Shown: in pieces, positions 7,932 through 16,143 of the stretch
How the letters are laid out: every line of letters begins with the position of its first letter
Numbering within the stretch: position 1 is the stretch's first letter
Origin: Burkholderia territorii
GTDB lineage: Bacteria; Pseudomonadota; Gammaproteobacteria; Burkholderiales; Burkholderiaceae
Direction of reading: 5' to 3'
Assembly (NCBI RefSeq): GCF_902833055.1
Contig: NZ_CADFEJ010000022.1
Coordinates: 1-64,000 of the forward strand
DNA length: 64,000 nucleotides
Made by a program: the position numbers and the translations under genes
The notes under the pieces: generated by a model
What the model saw: only the letters and a program-made list of their open reading frames with translations
What the model was told of the DNA's origin: nothing
The model's database searches: none

Positions 7932-9233
7932 TTAAGAATGCTGAGGACGCGAGCGGTTTTCCCACGTGCGGATGGTCTGATAATCGCGTTCGATCTGTTC
8001 CGGATCGTCGTGAACCAGAAACAGCGCGCCCGGCGATGAGTTGAGATCGACGGTGCGTCGCAGCAAGGCGCCGTCGGCGAGTCGCAGGCGGATGCTCTCG
8101 AACGACGCAAGCGGCGCGAGCAGGGCGCGCACGGCGTCGTGAGAGAACACGCCGCCGCTTTCCGGCGCGATCAGGTTGACGCAGCGCGCGTGCGTCTTGC
8201 GGCGGTAGGTCGTGGGGTAACGCGCGAGTTGCGGTGGCGCGAGATGGCATGCGACGGTCAGTTCGATCTGGTCGGCGCCGGTCGCGCGGCGTAGCGCCGC
8301 AGGATTCGCGAGCCCTGAAATGCACGCGCCGGTTTCGAGCAGGCGCGGGCCGTTCGGCGTAAGAATGAGCTCAGTGTGTGCCGGGCCGTGCGCGATGCCG
8401 AGCGCGTCCAGTGCGCGACTGACGTACTGGACGAGCTGTGCAATTTCCGCCTGATCGGGATCGACCAGATCCTCGCAGTCGTAAATCTTGCGGCCACCCT
8501 CAAGCTCGATCTTGCGGCTGTGCCAGATGTCCGTGATGCGGTGCAGACCGCCATGGCTGACGCTGTTGACGACGTATTCTTCGCCCTCCAGATAGTCTTG
8601 TGCGAGCACGGCATCGTTCTCGCACATCATCAGATTGGTTTTGCCCTTGATCGCATGAAACGCGGTGGCGATCTGCTCGGCGTCGTCGCACAGATACACG
8701 TGGTCGGACCCGGCGCTGTCGAGCGGCTTGACCACGATGCGTCTGCCGCCGTTTGCCGCGTGCCAGGCGAGCAGCGTGTCCAGGTCGGCAGCACGCAGCT
8801 GCCCGGCTGCCGGCACGTTCGCGGCGGCCAGTGCTTCGCCCATCAAGAACTTGTTGCGGCGTGCGCCGGACAGCTGCGTCGTGTTCCCGGGCAGCCCCAG
8901 GCGTTCCGCCAGCGCATCCGCGAGTTCGACACCGAATTCGCTCGCCGCGACCACGGCGCACGGTTGCCAGGCGGCTACGCGGTGCGCGAGTGTGTCGACG
9001 CCGCGCTCGTCGAGCGTGTCGCTGGCTTCGAAAATGTCGTTCGGAACCGAGGCGCGGAACACCTCGGGCATAGCCGACCGGGAGCGTACGTGCACGCAGC
9101 GCGCCTGTGTCCGGAAGGTACGGGCGAGCAACGCGCCGGTCGAATAGGCGTCGACGAGAACGACGGGGCCGGCGCTCGGGGCGGTCAGTGAAAGCGGCGG
9201 CGCCGCCGCATCAGGCAAGGTGAGGGTAGTCAT
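7932..9233 (-). CDS. ATP-grasp carboxylate-amine ligase (first of two)
   Basis: The 433-residue protein shows the ATP-grasp order. After an N-terminal pre-grasp domain come the ATP-binding lysine segment IVVKPLDSAGSDHVYL, the hinge region LAQDYLEGEEYVVNSVS, and the metal-binding end HTELILTPNGPRLLETGAC. This layout resembles L-amino-acid ligases and other non-ribosomal amide-forming enzymes that go through an acyl phosphate. The second metal ligand, usually Asn in ExN, is Gly here (LLETGA), a variation seen in the amino-acid ligase branch. It overlaps the preceding glutamate mutase gene by 23 bp, implying translational coupling. Substrates cannot be told from sequence; 3-methylaspartate, its amide or a pantoate-like acid are the candidates offered by the operon. 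Confidence 0.85.
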   Translation of the reverse strand: MTTLTLPDAAAPPLSLTAPSAGPVVLVDAYSTGALLARTFRTQARCVHVRSRSAMPEVFRASVPNDIFEASDTLDERGVDTLAHRVAAWQPCAVVAASEFGVELADALAERLGLPGNTTQLSGARRNKFLMGEALAAANVPAAGQLRAADLDTLLAWHAANGGRRIVVKPLDSAGSDHVYLCDDAEQIATAFHAIKGKTNLMMCENDAVLAQDYLEGEEYVVNSVSHGGLHRITDIWHSRKIELEGGRKIYDCEDLVDPDQAEIAQLVQYVSRALDALGIAHGPAHTELILTPNGPRLLETGACISGLANPAALRRATGADQIELTVACHLAPPQLARYPTTYRRKTHARCVNLIAPESGGVFSHDAVRALLAPLASFESIRLRLADGALLRRTVDLNSSPGALFLVHDDPEQIERDYQTIRTWENRSRPQHS

Positions 9234-10482
9234 AGCGGTTCGAGATGTAGCTGAGCATCGTCAGCAGTTCGTCCGAGGTCACGGCGTGCGCGTGTCCCGC
9301 CTGCGCGATCAGAGGTTGCGGCAAGGGCATGCGGCCTGTCGTGCACCAGCGCAACGCGCCGCGCTCGTCCAGCCGCGTCGTCGTGCGTCCGGCGTTATCG
9401 GCATGCAGGCAAAACGGAATATCGAGCACACCGCCGCGAAACGCGGCCACGAGCGCGGCGCCCACATCGGCGTCCAGCGACAGCGTCGTTTCGATCAGCG
9501 TGCGCGCTTCGTCGAGGATTTCGGCGTAGTAGTCTTCCGGGTCGTGCGCGGCGTCTGCGCCTGCCGTGGACTCGGCCTCCTGTGCCGCGGCACTTTCGGC
9601 CGCCAGTTGCAAGGCGTCCAGGTTGTCCTCGACGGTGGGAATTTGATGCGCTTCGGCGACGGTTTTCACGATCAGCCGCTCGCAGCCCGTTGCCTTCGCG
9701 AGCCGGGCGCTGTCGGCGATCAAGCGGCGCGCGCCGTCGGGCGTGCGCGGAAACACGCCCATGTAGCTGTAGACGACCACGTGCCAGTCGAAGCCGCCAA
9801 GGTACTGTGCGGCAAACTCGCGCAGGACGCGCAGTGCGGCCCGGTCCTGCCCCGGCAGGGTTCCCTGCGCGTAGCTCAGCGACACGCTGCGGATTCCATG
9901 CTGGATAAAGAACAACGCTTCGAGGATCGATATCGAGATCAGCAACGACGGCGGACACAACTGACCGAGCAGACAGCCGCCAAAGCTTTCCAGGTGCGGC
10001 GCCTGTGTTTCGCCCGCAAGAATCCGGCAGCTCTCCTCCCATGCACGCACTGCCTGGGCGAGCGGCGTGCGTCCATACGGCATGCAGTACGACACCGGAC
10101 CGCCTTCGCTCGCATCGAGGCCGAGCGCGGCAATGCGCCGGAACACCTCCTGCGGCCGAGCGGTGCCGTGACGTATCTGGATAGGGAATTGCGGGCCGTA
10201 CAAGGGCGCCAGCATCTCGCGGATCTCGCTTTGCGGATGCGAGACGATCGGGAAGCCATTGAGCGTGCGTCCGGCGGCAAGGCTTTCCAGCGAACTGGCG
10301 TAGTCGCCCACGCGTGTATAGCTGTCGAGCGTAATTGTGCCGATTGCGCGGCACGGCAGCGCGGCGACGCGCTCGAGGCCGCCGCGCATGGCGGCGATCG
10401 AGCCGAATCCCATGCGCGGTTGCACGACCAGTTCGCCGCGACGTCGCGCTTCGCCGACAAAGGACTGGAAATAACCGGCCAT
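9211..10482 (-). CDS. mutE: Glutamate mutase large (epsilon) subunit
   Basis: The 423-residue TIM-barrel subunit matches the catalytic chain of B12-dependent methylaspartate mutase. The three arginines that grip the substrate carboxylates are present with family spacing: Arg23 in PRMG, Arg57 in DSYTR, and Arg104 followed by His105 in RHG. Then come Glu126, Tyr132 and Tyr136 in EGGPVSYCMPY, and Lys273/Glu277 in IVKTVAEA, equivalent to the adenosyl-binding pair of the Clostridium enzyme. Spacing agrees with the clostridial numbering except for a 2-residue gap. The expected reaction is L-glutamate to (2S,3S)-3-methylaspartate. The N-terminus is about 40 residues shorter than usual. The ATG directly abuts the TAG of the PP-loop gene. 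The small subunit is encoded separately at 13282. Confidence 0.92.
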   Translation of the reverse strand: MAGYFQSFVGEARRRGELVVQPRMGFGSIAAMRGGLERVAALPCRAIGTITLDSYTRVGDYASSLESLAAGRTLNGFPIVSHPQSEIREMLAPLYGPQFPIQIRHGTARPQEVFRRIAALGLDASEGGPVSYCMPYGRTPLAQAVRAWEESCRILAGETQAPHLESFGGCLLGQLCPPSLLISISILEALFFIQHGIRSVSLSYAQGTLPGQDRAALRVLREFAAQYLGGFDWHVVVYSYMGVFPRTPDGARRLIADSARLAKATGCERLIVKTVAEAHQIPTVEDNLDALQLAAESAAAQEAESTAGADAAHDPEDYYAEILDEARTLIETTLSLDADVGAALVAAFRGGVLDIPFCLHADNAGRTTTRLDERGALRWCTTGRMPLPQPLIAQAGHAHAVTSDELLTMLSYISNRYDYPHLA

Positions 10483-12006
10483 CTAGCGCCCGGAAACGAG
10501 TTCGCAGACCGCTTCGCCCGTGTCGGGATCGACGGTGTCGATACGCCGCTTGTGGGGATCGTTCTCGCGAACCTTGGCGATCAGCGAAACGTCGACCGAG
10601 AAATCCACGCGGGAATTGCGGTACAGGCTGCGCAGCGCCGCGAGCGGCAGGCCGCTGGTCTGTTCCAGCCAGGCACCGGGCGACGTATCGGCGCAATCCG
10701 CATCGGCTCCGTCCTGTGCGGCTTCGCTGCCGAGCAGCGCATGCAGATCGGCAGCGCGGTTGCGCATCGACGGTGCGCAGCGCTCCAGATAGCGCTCGAG
10801 CTGCGCGCCACGATCCACGAAGGGTGCAAACTGCATGCAGACCAGTTGAGTCTCGCCCAGGTCGAATGCCTCTTCGGCAAAGCGGTTCGCCAGCGCGCGC
10901 CGCGCATCGATGGCGGCCGGCGTTGCGTAGGGCGCGAGTGCGTGCTCGATGAGCCGCTCCGGCATTTCCTTGCGGCGCATCAGATGCTCGGCCAGGCCGA
11001 GATATTCCCGGATGCCGTCGTGATAGTCGCGTTGCTGGACGAATTGCGCCTTCAGACCGCGAAAATGCGCCATCAGCATGGGGTTGGCGCAGTCGGACTC
11101 GGTGAAGCTGAATGCCAGTTCGTCGAACCGGAAACCGAGAAATTCGGTGAGCAGTTCCCAATGTTCGTCGACGCGGTAGCTCACCAGGTCGTAGATCGAG
11201 ATGAACGCAGGATCGGCCAATGCGTCGCCGGAGGCGATGCGGCGCCGGGCCTTGTCGGCTTCGAATCCCGGGCCGTAAAGCTCCTCGTAATACGCCTGGC
11301 CGACACCGTCGAGCGCGGCGAGCAGGCCGCGAAAGCCTTGTCGGCGGCAGGTCTCGATATCGAGTCCCACGCGTTCTGCGAGCCTCATGATCCAGGTGAA
11401 ATAGTGCTTCTGCTCCTTGCGTGAATCGCCCGTCACGACTGCCGACACGCCCCCGCCCCACCACGCGGCGCGGCCGTAGAAGTCGGCCACGGCGAGGTTG
11501 CAGCTATTGCAGAAGGTCGGGCGGCCATCACCTGCGGTTCGGTGACCATTCATCAGCATGTCGAAGCGATTCATCGCGCGCACGGATGCGGGAAAAGGCA
11601 CGTCGCGACAGAACTCGCGCACCATGTCGTGATCTACCACCAGCAGCTCGACGCGAGGGTCGTCGTATAAAGCAAGCGCTTGGTACACGCGGTCGATATT
11701 TGCCATCACCGCATAGGGCACGCCCGCGTGACGCATGTTGGCCACACGCAGCGTGAAGCTTGCGCCGTGTTCGGCGAGTAGATGAAGTTGAACCGCGCGC
11801 AGGAATGCGACCGTATACGAACTGTCCTTGCCGCCGCCGCAGGCGACCATCAGTTTGTAAGCGGCGAGCGCGCCGGGACCGCCCGCATGCTCGACGATGC
11901 GCGCGCCCAGGCGCACGATGCCTTCCTGCTCCAGCGGGGAAAAGTAGCCTTGCAGGCGTGCCATTAACGCCGTCTGCGAGGAGGTGCGAGCATGTTCGAT
12001 GGTCAT
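10483..12006 (-). CDS. PP-loop ATP pyrophosphatase with CxxC motif, substrate unknown
   Basis: The 507-residue protein carries the PP-loop ACGGGKDSSY near residues 55-64, in which the usual first Ser of SGGxDS is Gly. This is the ATP pyrophosphatase fold of asparagine synthetase B, NAD synthetase, tRNA thiolases and WbpG-type sugar amidotransferases. Cys166 and Cys169 in FCNSCN lie about 100 residues after the loop, a place where TtuA/TtcA and WbpG relatives keep metal- or Fe-S-binding cysteines. TGDSRKEQKHYF follows. The C-terminal 250 residues are not recognised. The enzyme should adenylate a substrate and transfer N or S. ATG 12006 overlaps the upstream stop (ATGA). Amidotransfer, thioamide formation or ligation are all possible. 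Confidence 0.75.
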   Translation of the reverse strand: MTIEHARTSSQTALMARLQGYFSPLEQEGIVRLGARIVEHAGGPGALAAYKLMVACGGGKDSSYTVAFLRAVQLHLLAEHGASFTLRVANMRHAGVPYAVMANIDRVYQALALYDDPRVELLVVDHDMVREFCRDVPFPASVRAMNRFDMLMNGHRTAGDGRPTFCNSCNLAVADFYGRAAWWGGGVSAVVTGDSRKEQKHYFTWIMRLAERVGLDIETCRRQGFRGLLAALDGVGQAYYEELYGPGFEADKARRRIASGDALADPAFISIYDLVSYRVDEHWELLTEFLGFRFDELAFSFTESDCANPMLMAHFRGLKAQFVQQRDYHDGIREYLGLAEHLMRRKEMPERLIEHALAPYATPAAIDARRALANRFAEEAFDLGETQLVCMQFAPFVDRGAQLERYLERCAPSMRNRAADLHALLGSEAAQDGADADCADTSPGAWLEQTSGLPLAALRSLYRNSRVDFSVDVSLIAKVRENDPHKRRIDTVDPDTGEAVCELVSGR

Positions 12007-13244
12007 AGTGCTACGGCGTCGAATTCGAAGGTATCGATGACCGCGCGGATATCGGCTTCGATATCGGCTTCGGCGCGGCCTGTGAAAATAAAGCGTCCAC
12101 TGTGGAGCGCGTCGTAACTGCCACCGGGCTCCAGCACGTCGCCGGCGGCGGGGATCAGCTCGCGCCAGATGGACGACACGCGCGAGCGCATGGGCGACGC
12201 GTGCAGGACCCGGCAAGGCAGCGCGCGCGGCTTCGGAATCACGAGCCAGCCGCCACTCGGATCGCCTCGTTTCACGGGCGCTTCGATCGGCGTGCCGCCG
12301 AGCCCTCGGAGCCAGTGTTCATACAGATTCACCCCAAAGACCTTGTTGATCAAATGCGGCACTTCGCTGCCGCCGACCCGCGCGCCGACTTCGAGAAACA
12401 CCAGTTCGCCGTCCGGGCGCACGAAAAGTTCGAGGTGAAACGGTGTCAACGTCAGATCGAGCGCCGCGATGCAAGCCGCGCTGAAACGCTCGATGCGCTC
12501 GCGCAGCGCGGAATGCTGGACCAGCACGGACCCGAGCGGTTGACTTTCCGCGAAATCCAGACAGCTATTGATGTAACGCGATACAGCCTGGAACGGGACC
12601 GAACCTTGTGCATCCACGAAGCCATCGACGTGGTAGATGTCCCCGGCGATGAACTCTTCGATCTCGTAGCGCGAGAATGTCTGCACATCGGCGAGTTTTG
12701 CTGCAAGCGACGTGCGATCGTCGATGCGCACGACGCCGATGCTTGCCGCACCGTCCACGGGCTTGAGGATCAACGGGTAGCCAATGGCGTCGGCAAAGGC
12801 GAGCGTCGATTGCGTTCCGGTGCAGCGCGCAAAGCGCGGAACCGCTATGCCGGCTTCGGCCAGCACCTCTTTCATGCGCACCTTGTCGCGATAGCGGGCC
12901 ACGTCGTCGGGCGTGTGGCCCGGGATGCCGAGCTCGGCTCTTACGCGCGCCGCGACTTCGAGCGTGAACTCGGAAAGGGCGATCAGCCGGTCCACCGGCC
13001 CGACGCGATGTGCGATGGCCGCGACCGCGTCAAGCAATTGCGCATAGTCGTTGACGTCGCCGATTTCGATTTGATGGGCGATGGCGTCGCGCGGCGCAAG
13101 CACACCCGCTGCGCCCGGTGCGTCGACGACATAGCTGATCGTGTCGCGTTGATGGTCGAAAAAAGTCTCGTACTGCGTGAGTTCGTTGTCCCAGCGCCGC
13201 GCATCGTGAAAGCGAGGCCAGCGGTTGACGATGACGATATGCAT
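12003..13244 (-). CDS. ATP-grasp carboxylate-amine ligase (second of two)
   Basis: The 413-residue ATP-grasp protein is clearly different from the one at 7932-9233. The ATP lysine lies in YPLILKPVDGAASIGVV, the central part contains IEEFIAGDIYHVDGFV, and the metal site is FHLELFVRPDGELVFLEVGAR followed by VGGSEVPHLI. These are features of the carbamoyl-phosphate-synthase-like/L-amino-acid ligase group. Two separate ATP-grasp ligases in one operon imply two amide or ester bonds, or one ligation plus one activation. The stop codon overlaps the PP-loop start by 4 bp, and the start lies 37 bp after the glutamate mutase small-subunit gene. Substrate and product are unknown. Confidence 0.85.
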   Translation of the reverse strand: MHIVIVNRWPRFHDARRWDNELTQYETFFDHQRDTISYVVDAPGAAGVLAPRDAIAHQIEIGDVNDYAQLLDAVAAIAHRVGPVDRLIALSEFTLEVAARVRAELGIPGHTPDDVARYRDKVRMKEVLAEAGIAVPRFARCTGTQSTLAFADAIGYPLILKPVDGAASIGVVRIDDRTSLAAKLADVQTFSRYEIEEFIAGDIYHVDGFVDAQGSVPFQAVSRYINSCLDFAESQPLGSVLVQHSALRERIERFSAACIAALDLTLTPFHLELFVRPDGELVFLEVGARVGGSEVPHLINKVFGVNLYEHWLRGLGGTPIEAPVKRGDPSGGWLVIPKPRALPCRVLHASPMRSRVSSIWRELIPAAGDVLEPGGSYDALHSGRFIFTGRAEADIEADIRAVIDTFEFDAVAL

Positions 13245-13281
13245 CGGGTAAGTCCGTGTCGATTAGAAGGATTGGCGGTGT

Positions 13282-13716
13282 TCAGGCGACAAGCGGCAAC
13301 GCCGCCGAATAGCTGCGCAATGGCGCAAGTAGCGCCTTGCAACGCGCCAATGCGTCCGCCCCCGTCAGCACCGCGGAAAAGCCGGCCGCCAGCAGCGATG
13401 CGCTCGCCTCGGGGAGCGTGGCTTCGCTAGTCGTGAGCTTGCCGCCGACGAAGCAGGGCAGCGTTGGATACTGGCGACGCACGCGCTCGATCAATTGCCG
13501 CGCCTGGAAATGCCCATGCCCGTTTACGGTGCTCACGATGACGCAGCACGGCGCTTCGCGGGCGATCGTTTCCAGCAACAGGTCAGGCGGCGTGCAGCAG
13601 CCGAGATTGACAACGTCAAATCCTTGTTCCTTAAGCCAGAGTTGCATGAAAACCAGATTCCACATGTGCGAATCGGATTCGATGGTTGCGACGATGCACG
13701 GGGCCGAGCGACTCAT
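13282..13716 (-). CDS. mutS: Glutamate mutase small (sigma) subunit, cobalamin-binding
   Basis: The 144-residue Rossmann-like B12-binding protein has the DxH part of the cobalamin motif in IESDSHMWNLVF; the histidine would replace the lower base of B12 (base-off/His-on). The glycine that normally completes DxHxxG is Asn here. The second motif (SxL) appears as VSTVNGHG and the third (GG) as FVGGKLT, both at the usual places. Length is close to the 137 residues of the clostridial subunit. With the epsilon subunit at 9211 it should form the active mutase. Separation of the two subunits by two other genes is unusual. Start and stop overlap neighbours; the ATG overlaps the MFS stop by 4 bp. Confidence 0.88.
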   Translation of the reverse strand: MSRSAPCIVATIESDSHMWNLVFMQLWLKEQGFDVVNLGCCTPPDLLLETIAREAPCCVIVSTVNGHGHFQARQLIERVRRQYPTLPCFVGGKLTTSEATLPEASASLLAAGFSAVLTGADALARCKALLAPLRSYSAALPLVA

Positions 13717-14960
13717 AGGGCTTTCTCCGGAACAGCCGGCGCGGACATTGCCGCGACGGCCGGCGTGGATTCGTTGAAGCGGCGGATCGTCAACGCAAGC
13801 AGCGCGGCGCCGGGCAGCGCGAGCAGGAACGCGAAGGCCAGCATGAGCCATCGGACGTCGAAGGCGTGCGCAACACCGGCGACCAGCAATCCGCCGAGCG
13901 GATAGGACAGCAGGTTAAGCAGATAGAACGGCCCCATGACCTTGCCGAGATGCTCGGGGGCAATGGCTTTCACGCGGCGTGTTCGATTGAAGACGTTGAA
14001 ACAGGCGACACCTGCCATTGCGATCAGCCACGCCGACACGTAGACTCCTGGTCCTTGCGAGAGCCCCATCGCGGCCAATCCCGCGCAGAGCAGTGCAAAG
14101 CCGCCCGCGCCGAGCCGGTCGACCGGAACGTGACGCAGCAGATGCGGAATCAGCAGCAGGTTTACGAGGCCGAGCGCGCCCGCGCCCGCATTCATCAGGC
14201 CGAACATGGTTTCCGGCGCGTGAAAGAGTCCCGTAATCACGAACGCGTTGGCAGACAGCGCCGCCGCGAAGGCGAAGTTGATCGTGAAGTTCAGCGCGGC
14301 AAGCAGGCGCACGGGGCGGTTGTGCATCAGCAGCGTGAAGCCGAGCATCAGATCGGCGCCGATCCGGCCTCGCGTCAACGGCATAGTGCGCTCGGGCGCG
14401 ACGCGCGGAACGTTTCGCCAGCAAGCCGCGGCACACAGAAGCGCCGCCGATGCGAGGCCGAGCAACGCGAGCTTGCCGGTGTAGCGGGACAGCGCCGCCG
14501 CGAGGGCGGGGCCGGCGGCCAGCGAGAGCAGCTCCATGTTCTGCACTTGTGACTGCACCGGCGCCAGCTCGCCGTTGGCCGCGACGGCCGGAACCGTTTT
14601 CTCGACGGCCATGCGGCTGGGCGCGATCAGCACGGACAGCAGAACGCCGTTGGTCATCAGGATCGCAACGGCCATGTGCGGCGCTGCGCTGCAGCCAAGC
14701 CATGCCAGCGCAACGCAGGCGGCCCGCAATACGTTTGCGCCGATGAACAGACGACGCCCGCCGAAGGTATCGGCGAGCAGCCCGGCAAACGGATAGGCCA
14801 GCAGCGCAGGTATCCATTCGAGCGCGAAAGCCAGTCCCGAGAAACGCACATCCCTGGAGTCCTGATAGATCATCAGCGGGACGGCGAACAGGACCGTTTG
14901 CTCCGCGATCAGGGCGAGCAGCAGACCTGCGGCAAAGCCACGCGCAGCCGGCTTACGCAT
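13713..14960 (-). CDS. MFS transporter (DHA-type, probable product exporter)
   Basis: The product has about 415 residues and 10-12 hydrophobic helices. The ADTFGGRRLF segment between helices 2 and 3 is the drug:H+ antiporter version of the MFS loop motif, and the protein resembles the enterobactin-exporter-like MFS_3 group. The ATG at 14960 (MRKPAARGF) was chosen because it overlaps the TAA of the monooxygenase gene by 8 bp, the same coupling style as its neighbours; a longer frame to 15008 would run deep into that gene. Embedded in the operon between monooxygenase and mutase genes, it most likely exports the end product or gives self-protection. Confidence 0.85.
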   Translation of the reverse strand: MRKPAARGFAAGLLLALIAEQTVLFAVPLMIYQDSRDVRFSGLAFALEWIPALLAYPFAGLLADTFGGRRLFIGANVLRAACVALAWLGCSAAPHMAVAILMTNGVLLSVLIAPSRMAVEKTVPAVAANGELAPVQSQVQNMELLSLAAGPALAAALSRYTGKLALLGLASAALLCAAACWRNVPRVAPERTMPLTRGRIGADLMLGFTLLMHNRPVRLLAALNFTINFAFAAALSANAFVITGLFHAPETMFGLMNAGAGALGLVNLLLIPHLLRHVPVDRLGAGGFALLCAGLAAMGLSQGPGVYVSAWLIAMAGVACFNVFNRTRRVKAIAPEHLGKVMGPFYLLNLLSYPLGGLLVAGVAHAFDVRWLMLAFAFLLALPGAALLALTIRRFNESTPAVAAMSAPAVPEKAL

Positions 14961-16068
14961 GGACTTTCGCACCGGTTGCCGCGGCGACGCCTGGCGCGGC
15001 GGATGCAATTGCCTGTTGCGCTTCGCGCGCGCGGATCAGTGGCAGGACATGCTGGCAAAAGCGCCGCATCTCGTCACGCGTCGGCCATCCGGAGAAGATG
15101 AACGACGAGACGCCGAGCGCCTTGTATTCGAGTAGATAGTCCGCCACTTCCGCATAGCTGCCTGCCACGCACAGCGCCGGGCCGCCGCGATACGCAACCG
15201 CGCCCGACCAGAGCATTGGTGAAAGCCAGTCGGCGGGCGCACCTTCGGCAAGCCGGAACGACGTCTTGACCGCCTCCGAATCGCAGCGCGCGACGAACTT
15301 TTCCACCCACGCTCGATGCTGCTCGTCGGGGTTTTCCATCATCGCGGCGATTTCGGCGATCGCTTCCTCACGGGTCGGCCGTGCGAGCACGTGCATTCGG
15401 ATGCCTACCTCGCAGCCCGACTCCAGCACGCTCGCAGACGCCTTCGCAATGCCTTCCGGCGTGTCGCCATAGCGCAGCCAGCAGTCGCCGTGGCGCATCG
15501 CGGTGCGTTGTGCGATTTCCGAAGCGCCGCTCAGGTAGATATAGGGACGCTCGCCGTCCTTGAACGGCAGGCCCAGCTGGGCGTTGCGGATCGTGTAGTG
15601 CTTGCCTTCGTACGTGAGCGGCGTCTCGCCACGCCAGAAACGATGCAGGACGTCGAGAAATTCATCCGCGCGGCGGTAGCGGTCGTCGTGCTGCAGGAAA
15701 TCGCCATAAAAGGCCTGCTCGTCAGGCGAAATACCGGCGACGAGATTGAGCGCGATACGCTTGTTCGACATCCAGGAGACCGTGTTGACGATCTGCGCGA
15801 ACAACGTGGGCGACAGCAGGCCGGGACGGTATGCGAGGATGAACTTGACGCGTTCGGTTTCGCGTACGAGTGCGCCGATCATTGGCAGCGGGTCGGGCAT
15901 GTGATAGCTGATGCCCATCAGCAGCGAATCGATGCCGAGTGCGTCGGCTTCCTGCGCAAAGTCGACGATTCCGTCGAAGTCGAGCGCGCCGGTTTGATAT
16001 TGTTCGGATGCTTTTTTCTGGCCGCTGTCGAGCGGCGAACACCAGTGAATGCGCAGCGGGGCGGCCAT
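14953..16068 (-). CDS. Luciferase-like FMN-dependent monooxygenase (SsuD/LLM family)
   Basis: The 371-residue protein is a TIM-barrel flavin monooxygenase close in length to the alkanesulfonate monooxygenase SsuD (381). Family landmarks include EADALGIDSLLM, the region LAYRPGLLSPTLFAQIVNTV, NLVAGISPDEQAFYGD and the helix ending YRRADEFLDVL. YIYLSGASEIAQRTA corresponds to the phosphate-binding part of the FMN site. Such enzymes use FMNH2 from a separate reductase and O2; the flavin reductase at 6424 is the expected partner. In natural-product clusters LLM enzymes carry out N-hydroxylation, hydroxylation or Baeyer-Villiger-like steps, so the exact reaction is open. It is the second gene of the operon, 75 bp after the AS-AR-like gene. 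Confidence 0.86.
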   Translation of the reverse strand: MAAPLRIHWCSPLDSGQKKASEQYQTGALDFDGIVDFAQEADALGIDSLLMGISYHMPDPLPMIGALVRETERVKFILAYRPGLLSPTLFAQIVNTVSWMSNKRIALNLVAGISPDEQAFYGDFLQHDDRYRRADEFLDVLHRFWRGETPLTYEGKHYTIRNAQLGLPFKDGERPYIYLSGASEIAQRTAMRHGDCWLRYGDTPEGIAKASASVLESGCEVGIRMHVLARPTREEAIAEIAAMMENPDEQHRAWVEKFVARCDSEAVKTSFRLAEGAPADWLSPMLWSGAVAYRGGPALCVAGSYAEVADYLLEYKALGVSSFIFSGWPTRDEMRRFCQHVLPLIRAREAQQAIASAAPGVAAATGAKVHA

Positions 16069-16143
16069 GTCGTCTCCAGTCTGGGTGATGCGGGGGGCCC
16101 GCGCGGCCGCGCGGGCGATCGTACGTGCGCTACGTCGCGAGCG

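Noticed and set aside
9220-11424. 734-codon plus-strand open frame
   Set aside because: It is antisense to the glutamate mutase and PP-loop genes, both of which have clear family motifs; long antisense frames are expected at this GC content.
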